Assembly (NCBI RefSeq): GCF_003151255.1
Contig: NZ_CP029481.1
Location: 2,294,001-2,358,000, forward strand
From: Microvirga sp. 17 mud 1-3
GTDB lineage: Bacteria; Pseudomonadota; Alphaproteobacteria; Rhizobiales; Beijerinckiaceae
Direction: 5' to 3'
DNA: 64,000 nt
Shown: positions 10,571 to 20,038 of the stretch, piece after piece
How the letters are laid out: every line of letters starts with the position of its first letter
Numbering within the stretch: the stretch's first letter is position 1
Program-made: the position numbers and the translations under genes
Notes under the pieces: model-generated
Seen by the model: only the letters and a program-made list of their open reading frames with translations
Database searches by the model: none
Told to the model about the DNA's origin: nothing

Positions 10571-10587
10571 CATAAGGCTGCCTTATG
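10571..10587. promoter_or_regulatory. operator-like palindrome before the LysR gene
   Basis: CATAAGGCTGCCTTATG is a perfect odd palindrome with eight-base arms around one central base. It contains the T-N11-A spacing typical of LysR regulators (TAAGGCTGCCTTA). It sits in the divergent LysR/DUF1127 spacer, immediately upstream of the LysR start, consistent with autoregulation. Binding by this regulator is inferred. Confidence 0.5.
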
Positions 10588-10679
10588 CCAGGCATCTGCC
10601 TTTCGCTTTGTCAAGAATCGAGCCGAAGCGCATCGTGATCCAGTCGCCGGATGACGTTGCTCCGGCCTTCAGCAATCGG

Positions 10680-10901
10680 ATGATCGCCATGAGATACCAG
10701 GACGTGCGCCGCTTGAGCGGCGTCGAGGGCGCTTGGCTGCGCCTGAAACTGTGGTTGAGGCCCGTTCTCAGCCCCCAGGCAGCTCCGCTCATCGATAACC
10801 TCAGCCACCTGTCGGATCATGACAGACGGGATATCGGGATCCCGGACCCTGTGCGCTACCTGGACTGGCGCAGCCTCAGAGATCGGGGGTCGATCTATTG
10901 A
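10680..10901 (+). CDS. DUF1127 domain-containing small protein
   Basis: A 73-residue basic protein (70 if the second ATG at 10689 is used). The C-terminal half has the YjiS/DUF1127 pattern: LSHLSDHDRRDIGIPD, preceded by a Trp/Leu/Arg-rich amphipathic stretch (WLRLKLWLRPVL). Small DUF1127 proteins in alphaproteobacteria have been linked to phosphate, carbon and stress physiology and RNA turnover; the exact role here is unknown. The next gene downstream, convergent and only one base away, is a Na/Pi cotransporter. Confidence 0.7.
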   Translation: MIAMRYQDVRRLSGVEGAWLRLKLWLRPVLSPQAAPLIDNLSHLSDHDRRDIGIPDPVRYLDWRSLRDRGSIY

Positions 10902-12545
10902 TCACGAACTCAGCCGGCTCGGCTTCAAGTCTCCGCTCTGCTCGAGCAGGGAATAGGCCGTTGCAGCGATGTGGGCCTCGATGCGCTTCAGATCGCGGAC
11001 GACGTCGAGTTGGAGCGCCGAGGTATCGCCGACCGACTTGCCGGAGCGTAGCTGCTCGAAGTGGCGTTGCGTGATGTCCCGTTCGAGATCGCGGAACCGC
11101 TCTTTCTCAGCCACGAGGCGCCGGGCCGAGCCGATATCCTGGAACATCAGGACCGAGGCCGCCAGCTGGAGGTGCTCCAGGAGCTTGGCGTGCATGTCGT
11201 TGATGTCCTTGAGGCCGTCCTTGGGAAGGCGCAGATGGTTCTTGATGCGCTTCGCCGCGAGCTCCATCAGGTTCTTGTCGACGATGTCGCCCACATGCTC
11301 CAGGTTGATCGCGAATGCGAGGATGTCCGAGAGGCGCCTCGCTTCCTCGTCGTTCAGGGCTTCGTGGTTGATGGAGCTGAGATAGCGCCGCACGGCGCTG
11401 TAGAGCCGGTCGACCACATCGTCCGTCCGGCTGATCTCGTTCACGCGAGCGATATCCCCCTCATGGAAGAGATCCTGCGAGCCCCGCAGCATGGTTTCGA
11501 CGATATCGGCCATACGCAGGACCTCGCGGGCCGCGTTCGAGAGTGCCACCGAGGGTGTGTCGAGCGCATCCACGTCGAGATATTGCGGAACGCCGGGATC
11601 GGCGGAGCGGATCTTGGCCGGAAAGAGCTTGAGCAGAAGGCCCGCGATCCAGGGCAGCGGCAGGATGAAGACAGCGGCTAGGACCACATTGAACAGGGTG
11701 TGGAAATTCGCCGCCATTCGCGCCGGATTGGGGTCGATCAGGTTCATAGCCGACAGGATCGGGTCGATGAGCGGCAGCGCCACGACGCATCCGACAGCCC
11801 GGATCGCCAGATTGCCGAACGGCACCCTCAGCTTCACAGGATCCCCGCCTGTGCCCTCGAGGAGCGGATTGAGGGAGCTGCCGAGATTGGCCCCGAGCAC
11901 CATGGCCATAGCCGAATGGGAATCGATGACCCCCGCCGAGGCCAGCGACATGATGAACAGCAGGGCTGCGACGCTGGAATGAGCCGCCCAGGCCAGCGCC
12001 GCCGCAAGCATGACCAGGATCAGCGGATCGGGCGCGATGGAGGCCAGGAGATCCTTGAGCACTACCGAGGATTCGATGGGCCGAATCGTCTCGGTGAGGA
12101 GGTGAAGCGACAGGAGCATCAGCCCGAGGCCGATGACGACGCGGCCGAGGTCCTTGGCGCGGCTGGACGATCCCCTCCGGTAGCCCATGTAGCCGCCGAA
12201 GATCAGGACCGGGAAAATCAGCGTGATGTCGAAGGACAGGACCTGGACAATGAGGGTCGTGCCCACATTCGCGCCGAGCATGACCGCAAGAGCCGGTACC
12301 AGATCGACCGAGCCGCCCGCCGAGAAGGACGATACCATCAGGGCCGTGGCCGTGCTGCTCTGGAGAACCGTGGTGACGCCAAGACCCGCCAGGAACGCCC
12401 TGAGGCGGGTTTTCAGGCCCACACCGAGGATCCACCGCAGATCGCTACCGAAAGCGCGCTGGACCCCGCTGTTGACCATGTTGATGCCCCACAGGAGCAG
12501 GGCAATCTCTCCCAGCAGATGGATCAGAACGGCAGTAGCGGACAT
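10902..12545 (-). CDS. Na/Pi cotransporter family protein with PhoU-like tail
   Basis: Members carry sodium-coupled phosphate uptake or efflux across the inner membrane. The 547 residues contain two inverted NptA/Na-Pi repeats with the conserved QSSTATALM motif (about 62-70) and AAHSSVAALLF (about 187-197), eight or more membrane helices to about residue 310, then a helical PhoU-like cytoplasmic domain (about 340-530, with INLEHVGDIVDKNLMELA). The ATG at 12545 begins a typical first helix. Homologues such as YjbB in E. coli mainly export phosphate, so direction of transport is open. Confidence 0.9.
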   Translation of the reverse strand: MSATAVLIHLLGEIALLLWGINMVNSGVQRAFGSDLRWILGVGLKTRLRAFLAGLGVTTVLQSSTATALMVSSFSAGGSVDLVPALAVMLGANVGTTLIVQVLSFDITLIFPVLIFGGYMGYRRGSSSRAKDLGRVVIGLGLMLLSLHLLTETIRPIESSVVLKDLLASIAPDPLILVMLAAALAWAAHSSVAALLFIMSLASAGVIDSHSAMAMVLGANLGSSLNPLLEGTGGDPVKLRVPFGNLAIRAVGCVVALPLIDPILSAMNLIDPNPARMAANFHTLFNVVLAAVFILPLPWIAGLLLKLFPAKIRSADPGVPQYLDVDALDTPSVALSNAAREVLRMADIVETMLRGSQDLFHEGDIARVNEISRTDDVVDRLYSAVRRYLSSINHEALNDEEARRLSDILAFAINLEHVGDIVDKNLMELAAKRIKNHLRLPKDGLKDINDMHAKLLEHLQLAASVLMFQDIGSARRLVAEKERFRDLERDITQRHFEQLRSGKSVGDTSALQLDVVRDLKRIEAHIAATAYSLLEQSGDLKPSRLSS

Positions 12546-12686
12546 TCATTCCTCAAGAGGTCAGGCAGATTTCGAATATTCTGCTTAGTCCCCTTGGTCT
12601 CGGACGGCAATCAGGTTGCCGGCTAATAATTTACCGGCAGCGGCATTTTTTGACGGAACCGCCGTCTCTCCCCTGCCCGCTCGAGC

Positions 12687-13322
12687 CTAGATCGGGGGAA
12701 GATTCAGCCATTGGGCCAGGGCCGAAACGATGAGATTCACCGAGAGCGCCGCCAGGATCACGCCCATGACGCGGCGCAGTACGTTGGTGCCCCCGCGCCC
12801 GATGATGCGGCCGATCCTGTCACCGAGCAGGAAGATGACGAGGAGAAGCCCCAGCACGACGGCGAGCACCGCGAAGGTCGTCATTTGCTGCGAGAGGGTG
12901 AAGCGATTGTTGTCGGTCAGAATGATGATCGACAGCATAGCCCCCGGGCCTGCAATGATCGGGGTTCCGAGGGGATAGACGGCAACGTTGAGCGCATTGT
13001 TCGGGGCCGAGGCTTGAACCGCAGCCGGCGACGACGGCTCTGACAACACCATCGACGTCGAGAATAGCAGCAGGATGATGCCGCCGGCGATCTGGAACGA
13101 AATCAGGGAAATCCCCATGGCGTGGAGCAGGTACTGGCCTGCAATGCCGAAGAACACCAGGATCAGAAATGCGAAGCCCACGCCCATCAGGGCCGAGCGC
13201 TGGCGCTCTTGCCGGTCGAGATCGGCCGTTGCGCCAAGAAAGAGCGGCAGATGGCTGATCGGATCGAGCATTGCCCAGAGCGTGATGAACTGAGTGAGCA
13301 GAAGGTTCTGGTCTTCGAGCAT
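12687..13322 (-). CDS. MarC family integral membrane protein
   Basis: A 211-residue protein with six predicted membrane helices. It shows the MarC/UPF0056 pattern: LWAMLDPISHLPLFL near the N-terminus and PLGTPIIAGPGAMLSIIIL in the middle, then DRIGRIIGRGGTNVLRRVMG. MarC proteins are NAAT-type inner-membrane proteins whose substrate is unknown; the old link to multiple antibiotic resistance is not supported. I chose the ATG at 13322 because the longer frame adds a basic, non-homologous leader. Confidence 0.88.
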   Translation of the reverse strand: MLEDQNLLLTQFITLWAMLDPISHLPLFLGATADLDRQERQRSALMGVGFAFLILVFFGIAGQYLLHAMGISLISFQIAGGIILLLFSTSMVLSEPSSPAAVQASAPNNALNVAVYPLGTPIIAGPGAMLSIIILTDNNRFTLSQQMTTFAVLAVVLGLLLVIFLLGDRIGRIIGRGGTNVLRRVMGVILAALSVNLIVSALAQWLNLPPI

Positions 13323-13451
13323 CGGGAAACCGTCAGGACGTGTGCCATGCCCATTCCGGACAAGAGTCCGGGACCGGCGGAGAAATCCCTCGGTGCCAGG
13401 AAAAAAGGCAGATCGCAAGCGTTCCCAGGACCGAATTGCCCGGGACGTGCT

Positions 13452-15001
13452 TTAGGCGCGGCGTTCGGGGGCCGCCAGAGGCAGGCCGAGCAGCGCGCGG
13501 CGTTTCAGCCAGGGCGAAGGACGGTAGCGCGGATCGCCGTAGAAGGCATGGCAGGCCTCCAGGATCGCCAGGATCCGCTTTGGACCAAGCTCGTCCCCGA
13601 ACCGGAGGGATCCGCGCGGATAATTGAGCCCGAGCTCAGTCGCGATATCGATATCCTCCGGTGCTGCGATGCGCTGCTGCGCAATCTCGCAACCCACATT
13701 GACGATGCAGGCCACGATGCGCTGGGCGATGAAGCCGGGGCTGTCGTGGATCACCGTGATGGCGCTCCCGTCGGCGGCGAGCCATGAATGAGCGGCGCGC
13801 AGGCTTTCCGGCGCAGTCGCGGGCGAGTGCATCAGGGTGCGGCGGCGGTCGAGACCGAACAGGCAATCGACCGCGACGGCGCGGGTTGGATCGAGATGTT
13901 CCGCGAGCGCAGCGGTTGTCGTGTCCTCTCCGAACGGCGTCAGGAGGATGACGGCCTCGGGAGATGGTTTGGGGCCGCCCTCCACGCTGGCTCCCGCTTT
14001 CGTCAAACAGGCCCGCAGCGCGTCTGCGGCCTCCGGGTACCGGTCAGACACCCAGAGTGGCCTCGTCCGGTCCGGAGACGGCGGCGGGGCCTCCGGCGGC
14101 TTCTCGGCCATACCGTCCCGGTAGGTGTAAAACCCCTCTCCGGACTTGCGTCCGAACAGGCCCGCGGCCGCGCGGCGCGCCGTCATGACCACGGGCCGGT
14201 GGCGCGGCTCTTCGTAATACTGGTGGTAGATCGATTCCATCACCGTGTGGGAAACGTCGAGCCCCGTCAGGTCGAAGAACGCGAAGGGACCCATGCGGAA
14301 GCCCGCAGCCTCGGTCATCACCCGGTCGACGTCCGCTACGTCGGCGATACCCTCCGAGACGATCCGCAGGGCCTCCGTGCCGAAAGCGCGGCTTGCGTGG
14401 TTCACAAGGAAGCCCGGCGTATCCGTGGCCCGGACGGGCTTATGACCGATCCGGCGAGCAAGCCCCGTGAGGGCCGCAAGCACGCCCTCGTCCGTCCGCG
14501 CGCCGCCGATTACCTCGACGAGGCGCATGAGCGGCACCGGGTTGAAGAAATGGAAGCCGGCAACTCGCCCGGGAAGGCGCGCATTCGCGGCGATTGCCGT
14601 GACCGAGAGGGATGACGTGTTCGTCGCGAGGACGCAATCATCGGCGACAACACGTTCGAGCGCCGCCATGACCTCATGCTTGACGTCGAGTCGCTCTGCC
14701 ACGGCCTCGATCACCAGGCGGCAGTCGGCAAAATCCGCGTAGGGCTCCTCGGCGCCGGGGCTCGCCCCGCCGATCCTCGCAATAGCAGCCTCAGCAGCCT
14801 CGGGGTCAGGGCCCCTTTTGCAGCCTTGCGGCGGATCATGTCGGCGCAGAAATTCCGCGCCTCGGTGATCGCCTCAGGGCGCATGTCCGCAATGAGCACC
14901 CGAATACCGGCTTCGGCCGCCACCTGCGCGATGCCCCTCCCCATGATTCCGGCACCGACGATGCCGATGGTCAGGTCAGGGCGAGAAGGATCGAAGGTCA
15001 T
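13452..15001 (-). pseudogene. 3-hydroxyacyl-CoA dehydrogenase (PaaH type), disrupted by a one-base frameshift
   Basis: The intact protein would be about 516 residues. The first 65 residues (IGIVGAGIMGRGIAQVAAEA, the NAD-binding fold) are read from the ATG at 15001, but all later conserved parts (ATNTSSLSVTAIAA, GFHFFNPVPLMRLVEVIGG, GFLVNHASRAF and two C-terminal 3HCDH domains) lie in another frame ending at 13452. Restoring one base in the G-run at 14802-14805 (C-run of the coding strand) gives an unbroken protein. As written, frame one ends with TGA at 14713-14711, overlapping a GTG at 14714 that could restart the remaining 420 residues. The start is only 2 bp after the enoyl-CoA hydratase stop. 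It may be a sequencing error, a recent mutation, or a split product; the enzyme would oxidise a 3-hydroxyacyl-CoA in the aromatic-CoA pathway. Confidence 0.85.
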
Positions 15002-15003
15002 GA

Positions 15004-15771
15004 TCAGCGCCCCGAGAAAGCCGGAGGACGTTTTTCCAGGAACGCCCTCATGCCCTCCTTCTGGTCCGCCGTGCCGAACATGAGCCTGAACGCATTGCGC
15101 TCGAGGAGCAGAGCCGAATCCAGCGAAAGGTCGCCGCCCTGGAGCACCAGCTCCTTGATGGTCCGTGCCGCGATGGGCGGAAGCGCCGCGATCTGGCCCG
15201 CAAGGGCAAGCGCCCGGTCGAGCACCTCCCCGTCCGGCACGACCTCGCTCACGAGCCCCATCGCCTCCGCGTCCCGGGCGGAGACGAAGTCCCCGGTCAG
15301 GAGGATCTTCATGGCCTTGAACTTGCCGACCGCCCGCACGAGGCGCTGGGTGCCGCCGGCGCCCGGGATGATCCCGACCTTGATCTCCGGCTGGCCGAAA
15401 CGGGCACCCTCCCCGGCCACGATGATGTCCGCATGCATGGCGAGTTCGCACCCGCCACCGAGGGCGTAACCGTTCACGGCGGCGATCAACGGCTTGGGGA
15501 ACTCCTTGAGCACCTTCCAGGCCCGGTCCCCGGGCCGGTTCATCATATCGATGGGCTCGGCCTCCGCCATGGCCTTGATGTCGGCCCCGGCTGCGAAGAC
15601 CTTGTCGGTCCCGGCCAGGACGGCACAGCGCACTGAATCGTCCGCCGCGATTTCTGCGAAAATTTCTGCCAGACGCTCACGGATCGCACCGTTCAGGGCG
15701 TTCCGCGCCTCCGGTCGGTCGATGCGAACGAGCGCGACGTTCCCCGGGCGGCACTCCAGAGTGACTTCCAT
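15004..15771 (-). CDS. enoyl-CoA hydratase (canonical crotonase)
   Basis: A 255-residue crotonase that hydrates enoyl-CoA thioesters. It keeps the oxyanion-hole segment KVFAAGADIKAMAEA and both catalytic glutamates of the classical hydratase, in ALGGGCELAMHAD and in FGQPEIKVGIIPGAGG. AGGAG lies eight bases before the ATG, which fixes the start. It precedes the frameshifted dehydrogenase by 2 bp, the natural order of hydration then oxidation, and belongs to the aromatic-CoA operon. Confidence 0.92.
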   Translation of the reverse strand: MEVTLECRPGNVALVRIDRPEARNALNGAIRERLAEIFAEIAADDSVRCAVLAGTDKVFAAGADIKAMAEAEPIDMMNRPGDRAWKVLKEFPKPLIAAVNGYALGGGCELAMHADIIVAGEGARFGQPEIKVGIIPGAGGTQRLVRAVGKFKAMKILLTGDFVSARDAEAMGLVSEVVPDGEVLDRALALAGQIAALPPIAARTIKELVLQGGDLSLDSALLLERNAFRLMFGTADQKEGMRAFLEKRPPAFSGR

Positions 15772-15799
15772 CCGGATTTCTCCTTGGCGGTACACAGAA

Positions 15800-16243
15800 T
15801 CAGGCGCTCTTGGGAACGACTGCCGTCGCCTCGATTTCGACCCGGGCCTCCCTCTCGACCAAGCGCACCACCTGCACAAGGGCCATGGCGGGATAATGGG
15901 CGCCGAAAACTTCCCGGTAGGCTCGCCCCAGATCGCGCAGATGGGTGAGGTAGTCGTCGATGTCGACGACATACCAGGTAAGCCGCATCAGATGCTGCGG
16001 CCCGGCCCCGCCCTCCTCAAGGATGGCCCGGATGTTGAGAAGCGTCTGGCGCACCTGGGCGACGAGCCCTTCCGGGAAGACGCCGTTCTCGTCCCAGCCG
16101 ACGACGCCGCCCGTGACGAGGAGCCGGCCCTCGGCCATCATGCCGTTGGAATATCCCTTCGGAACGGGCCAGTTCTTCGGGTGCAGGATTTCGGGGACGT
16201 CGGAACGGTCGGACGGAGCCGTCGCGCTCATAGCGTGTTTCAC
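15800..16243 (-). CDS. RidA/YjgF-type (Rid family) protein
   Basis: About 147 residues in the Rid family fold, with HPKNWPVPKGYSNGM near the N-terminus, LLVTGGVVGWDENG, QTLLNIRAILEEGGAGPQHL and a C-terminal ARVEIEATAVV. Rid proteins hydrolyse reactive enamines/imines to ketones and ammonia, or bind related ligands. In this operon the substrate may be the enamine left after ring reduction of 2-aminobenzoyl-CoA (inference). The GTG at 16243 overlaps the thioesterase stop (GTGA) and has GGGAG upstream; an ATG at 16231 is the alternative start. Confidence 0.85.
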   Translation of the reverse strand: MKHAMSATAPSDRSDVPEILHPKNWPVPKGYSNGMMAEGRLLVTGGVVGWDENGVFPEGLVAQVRQTLLNIRAILEEGGAGPQHLMRLTWYVVDIDDYLTHLRDLGRAYREVFGAHYPAMALVQVVRLVEREARVEIEATAVVPKSA

Positions 16244-16728
16244 TGGCAGCTCTCCCAATAGCGCTCCAGCGCCGCGCGCAGATCGTCGGGCAGCGGAATC
16301 GAGCGGTGGATGTCGAGGGACGTGGTGACCATGACGAAACGTGCGGTGAGGACTGCCTCTCCGTCGCGGCTCGCATGGATGTGGAAGGTGAGCGAGGAGC
16401 GGCCGATCCGCTCCACGGTGACGGCGCAGGATAGGCGGTCTCCCATGAAGCCGGGCGTCGCGAACTCGGCCCCGGCGCTCACGAAACCGAGCCCGGTGCG
16501 CCTGCGGCCGATCATGTCGTGATAGTCGATCCCGAGCGCCTCGGCGAACCAGTCCTCGACCACCCCGTTGAGCATGTCGAAATACCGGGCGAAGTAGACG
16601 ATGCCGGCCGGGTCGCAATGGGAGAAGCGGACCAGAACCTCCGTGCGCCAGGCGCGCGCAGACGGCTCCGACGCGACGGGCGCGGCGGAGCCCTGCTCCT
16701 TCGGCATGGTCATAACAGGGTCATTCAT
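16240..16728 (-). CDS. acyl-CoA thioesterase (4-hydroxybenzoyl-CoA thioesterase family)
   Basis: A 162-residue hot-dog fold protein. The segment [18 protein letters not shown] (about 35-52) is the 4HBT signature with the catalytic Asp of CDPAGIV. It would hydrolyse an aryl- or acyl-CoA, perhaps relieving CoA sequestration when intermediates build up. Its ATG overlaps the acyl-CoA dehydrogenase stop by four bases (ATGA), and its stop overlaps the RidA-like start, so all three are translationally coupled. Confidence 0.88.
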   Translation of the reverse strand: MNDPVMTMPKEQGSAAPVASEPSARAWRTEVLVRFSHCDPAGIVYFARYFDMLNGVVEDWFAEALGIDYHDMIGRRRTGLGFVSAGAEFATPGFMGDRLSCAVTVERIGRSSLTFHIHASRDGEAVLTARFVMVTTSLDIHRSIPLPDDLRAALERYWESCQ

Positions 16729-17924
16729 GCCGGGGCCCTATGAGCAGGCGCGGCTGCGGCCAGGAGCTTCAGCATCTCGCGGGCGATGACGACCTTCTGG
16801 ACCTCCGTCGCCCCCTCGTAGATGCGAAGCGCGCGGATGTCGCGATAGAGCTCCTCCACCTTCTCGCCCTTGCGCACGCCGGCACCGCCGAAGATCTGCA
16901 CGGCCTTGTCGATGACGCTCTGCGCAGCCTCGGTGGCGTGCATCTTGGCGATCGCGGCCTCCCGGGTGACGCGCAGTGCTCCATGGTCCTTGGTCCAGGC
17001 CGCGCGATAGACGGCAAGCGCGGAGGTGTCCACCAGGGTCGCCATGTCGGCGAGGGCCGCCTGGGTCATCTGAAGGTCCGCCAGGGGAGCCCCGAAGAGC
17101 TTGCGCGATGCGGCGTGGCGGAGCGATTCATCCATGGCACGGCGCGCAAAGCCAAGCGCCGCCGCCCCGACCGTGGAGCGGAACACGTCCAGGGTCGCCA
17201 TCGCAACCTTGAACCCCTCGCCAGGTCCGCCGATGCGGTGGCTGACCGGGATCCGGCACCCCTCGAAGCGGAGGGTCGCGAGCGGGTGCGGAGCGATCAC
17301 CTCGATGCGTTCCTGGATCGTAAGGCCGGGCGTATCCGCATCGACCATGAAGGCCGACAGGCCCTTGGCGCCCGGCGCCTCGCCCGTGCGGGCGAAAACC
17401 ACGTAATGGTCCGCGATGCCGCCATTAGAGATCCAGGTCTTCACACCGTCGATCCGCACATGGCCTGGGCCGTCCACCCGGGCGGTCGTAGCCATGGCAG
17501 CCACATCCGAACCCGCCTCGGGCTCCGAGAGCGCAAAGGCGGCGATCGCCTCCCCGCGGGCAACACGCGGAAGATAGAGGCCCTTCAGGCCCTCCGACCC
17601 GAACAGGGTCACGGCGCCGGTTCCGAGCCCCTGCATCGCGAAGGCGAAATCCGCAAGGCCATCCCTGTAGGCCAGGGTCTCGCGGGCAAGGCACAGGAGG
17701 CGCACGTCGAACGTGGTGCCGATCCCACCATATTCCTGCGGAACGACGGCCTTGAGCCAGCCATCCTCGCCGAGCCTGCGCACGAGGGCGCGGCAGGAGC
17801 CGTCCACGTCCTCATGGTCGATGGATTCCTCGATGGCCGTGTCGGCCCATTCGCCGAGCGCGTGCGCGAAGCGCCTGTGGCGCTCCTCGAAGAATGGCCA
17901 GGAGAGGAAGCTCTGATCGATCAC
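16725..17924 (-). CDS. acyl-CoA dehydrogenase
   Basis: A 399-residue FAD flavoprotein of normal family length. Landmarks are [18 protein letters not shown] (flavin/substrate loop), [16 protein letters not shown], and the C-terminal [19 protein letters not shown], whose Glu is at the position of the catalytic base in many members. It would dehydrogenate a ring-derived acyl-CoA, passing electrons to ETF. It starts one base after the upstream crotonase stop. Confidence 0.92.
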   Translation of the reverse strand: MIDQSFLSWPFFEERHRRFAHALGEWADTAIEESIDHEDVDGSCRALVRRLGEDGWLKAVVPQEYGGIGTTFDVRLLCLARETLAYRDGLADFAFAMQGLGTGAVTLFGSEGLKGLYLPRVARGEAIAAFALSEPEAGSDVAAMATTARVDGPGHVRIDGVKTWISNGGIADHYVVFARTGEAPGAKGLSAFMVDADTPGLTIQERIEVIAPHPLATLRFEGCRIPVSHRIGGPGEGFKVAMATLDVFRSTVGAAALGFARRAMDESLRHAASRKLFGAPLADLQMTQAALADMATLVDTSALAVYRAAWTKDHGALRVTREAAIAKMHATEAAQSVIDKAVQIFGGAGVRKGEKVEELYRDIRALRIYEGATEVQKVVIAREMLKLLAAAAPAHRAPA

Positions 17925-17925
17925 G

Positions 17926-18762
17926 TCAATCTCCCTGGAACACTGGCTTCTCCTTCGCGGCGAAGGCGCGGTAGGCGCGGGCGAAGTCTTCCGTCGTCAT
18001 GCACAGGGCCTGGGCAACGGCCTCGGCCTCGATGGCCTCCTCGACGGACATCGCCCACTCCATGGCGAGCATCCGCTTCGTCATGGTGTTTGCATAGGTC
18101 GGCCCGGTGCCGATGACACGGGCGAGTTCCGCGGCCTGTGCGAGAAGATCCTCGGCCGGAACGATGCGGCTGAAGAAACCCCAGCGCTCCCCTTCCTCAG
18201 CGCTCATGAAGCGGCCCGTATAGAGCAGCTCGGAGGCACGGCCCTGGCCGATGATCCTCGGCAGGATCGCACAGGCGCCCATATCGCAGCCGGCGAGCCC
18301 CACCTTGTTGAACAGGAACGCGACCTTCGCTTTCGGAGCAGCGAGTCGCAGGTCTGAGGCCATCGCCACGATGGCCCCTGCGCCGGCGCAGATCCCGTCC
18401 ACGGCGGCGACGATCGGCTGGGGCGCGGCCCGCATGGCCTTGACCAGCTCCCCGGTCATGCGCGTGAAGGCCGTCAAGCCCTTGGTGTCCATCTCGACCA
18501 GCGGACCGATGATCTCGAACACGTCGCCACCGGACGAGAAATTCCCGCCCGCCCCCGTCATTACCACGGCCTTGACCGCATCGTCCTTCGCGCAGGCATG
18601 GAAGAAATCCGTCAGTTCCCGATAGCTCTCGAAGGTGAGCGGGTTCTTCTTCTCCGGGCGGTTGAGGGTCACGGTCGCAACCGGCCCTTCGACGGAGAGG
18701 ACGAAATGCTGCGGGCGATACTCGGCCAGCGGAAGCGTGACCGGGTTGGCGTAATGCGTCAC
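17926..18762 (-). CDS. atypical enoyl-CoA hydratase/isomerase family protein (crotonase)
   Basis: A 278-residue crotonase. The fold is evident ([67 protein letters not shown]), but the positions of both classical hydratase glutamates are changed: GAGAIVAM in place of GGGCELAM, and [13 protein letters not shown] in place of PEIxxGxxPGxGG. It therefore may be a hydrolase or isomerase; ring-opening hydrolysis is one possibility (inference). The start is a GTG at 18762 with GGAGG upstream, overlapping the marR stop by four bases. Confidence 0.85.
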   Translation of the reverse strand: MTHYANPVTLPLAEYRPQHFVLSVEGPVATVTLNRPEKKNPLTFESYRELTDFFHACAKDDAVKAVVMTGAGGNFSSGGDVFEIIGPLVEMDTKGLTAFTRMTGELVKAMRAAPQPIVAAVDGICAGAGAIVAMASDLRLAAPKAKVAFLFNKVGLAGCDMGACAILPRIIGQGRASELLYTGRFMSAEEGERWGFFSRIVPAEDLLAQAAELARVIGTGPTYANTMTKRMLAMEWAMSVEEAIEAEAVAQALCMTTEDFARAYRAFAAKEKPVFQGD

Positions 18763-19268
18763 GGCGTGCCTCCGGACATGGCGCGGCGGGCGGAAATCTT
18801 GGTCTTGGCGAGAAGGCGCATGAGGTCGTGCTGCTCCTTTTGCGTGAGATCGCCGAAAATCTCGGCGATCCAGGCTTCGTGCGCGGCCGCCATGAGGCGG
18901 AACTCGTCCTGCCCGGCTGGCGTGAGGCGGATGATCTGCGCCCGTCGGTCGAGCTCGGAGACCCGGCGGTCCAGATGGCCGGAGGCGACGAGCCTGTCGA
19001 CGAGGCCCGTGAGGTTGCCGTTCGAGACCATCATGCGCCGGGAGAGGTCGGACAGGGTCATCCCGTCCGGAGCCTTGTCGAGCTGCGCCATCAGGTCGAA
19101 CCGCGGGAGAGTGACGTCGAAGCGCTCCCGCAGGCGGCGGCGCACCTCGGCCTCGATCAGGGTGGAGCAAGTCAGGAGGCGCAGCCAGAGCCTGAGTTCG
19201 TCCCGGTGGTCCTCGGGCATCTCGACCGCCTTCGTCTCGGCGTCGAGGGGAATGGCCTGATCGCTCAT
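18759..19268 (-). CDS. MarR family transcriptional regulator
   Basis: A 169-residue winged-helix regulator: [40 protein letters not shown], then [18 protein letters not shown] and the wing with [13 protein letters not shown]. MarR proteins of aromatic-CoA operons commonly repress in the absence of an aryl-CoA ligand. It lies inside the operon, one base from the SDR stop and overlapping the crotonase. Two similar 20-bp palindromes at 22422-22441 and 24208-24227 are the obvious candidate operators. Confidence 0.92.
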   Translation of the reverse strand: MSDQAIPLDAETKAVEMPEDHRDELRLWLRLLTCSTLIEAEVRRRLRERFDVTLPRFDLMAQLDKAPDGMTLSDLSRRMMVSNGNLTGLVDRLVASGHLDRRVSELDRRAQIIRLTPAGQDEFRLMAAAHEAWIAEIFGDLTQKEQHDLMRLLAKTKISARRAMSGGTP

Positions 19269-19269
19269 G

Positions 19270-20037
19270 TCAGATCTCTCCTCCGGCGACCACGATGGCC
19301 TGTCCGGTCACCGAGCGTGCATTGCCGCCACAGAGCCAGAGCACCGCGTCGGCGACCTCTCGCGGGTCGATCAGACGTCCCTGAGGGTTGTGCTTCACGA
19401 ACTCGCTCAAGGCCTCCTCGCGGCTGCGGCCGGTCTTCTGGACGATCCGGTCGAGGCTCTCGGCGACGAGGTCCGTATCCGTGAAGCCTGGGCAGACGGC
19501 GTTCACCGTGACGCCGGTGCGCACGGTCTCGGCCGCGAGGGACCGCACCAGCCCGACGACGGCGTGCTTGGCGGCGCAATAGGCCGTGACATAGGGGTAG
19601 CCTTTCAGGCCGGCCGTGGACGCGACCGCCACGATGCGCCCGAAGCCGTGCTCGATCATCGGACCGAGCACCGCCTGGGCCGCGTAGGCGACGCCGAGGA
19701 GGTTCACGTCGAGCATCCGGCGGAAAACGTCCGGGCCCGATTTCAGGAACGGCGCGGAGGCGGCCGTGCCCGCATTGGCAATCAGGAGCTGAATCGGCCC
19801 GCGTTGCGCGGCCGCCTGGTCGACGGCGGCCTGGACAGCCGCAGGATCGGTCACATCGGCAACCGCGAAACCATGGGCGGCGCCTTCGCCCACCGCAGCT
19901 TCCAGCGCGGCGCGATCACGCCCGGTCACGGTCACGGTCGCGCCGGCCTGCATCAGGGCCTCGGCGATGGCCCGCCCGATACCGCGGCCCCCGCCTGTTA
20001 CGAGGGCATGGCGCCCCTGGAGATCCATCCCGCTCAT
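19270..20037 (-). CDS. SDR family NAD(P)-dependent oxidoreductase
   Basis: A 255-residue classical short-chain dehydrogenase: TGGGRGIGRAIAEAL nucleotide loop (about 14-28), NAG motif in LLIANAGTAAS, catalytic Ser in VASTAGLKG, and YCAAKHAVVG with the Tyr/Lys pair. It ends with the usual GQAIVVAGGEI. In the pathway it could oxidise or reduce a ring hydroxyl/ketone (inference). It follows the monooxygenase/reductase gene by one base and precedes marR. Confidence 0.92.
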   Translation of the reverse strand: MSGMDLQGRHALVTGGGRGIGRAIAEALMQAGATVTVTGRDRAALEAAVGEGAAHGFAVADVTDPAAVQAAVDQAAAQRGPIQLLIANAGTAASAPFLKSGPDVFRRMLDVNLLGVAYAAQAVLGPMIEHGFGRIVAVASTAGLKGYPYVTAYCAAKHAVVGLVRSLAAETVRTGVTVNAVCPGFTDTDLVAESLDRIVQKTGRSREEALSEFVKHNPQGRLIDPREVADAVLWLCGGNARSVTGQAIVVAGGEI

Positions 20038-20038
20038 C

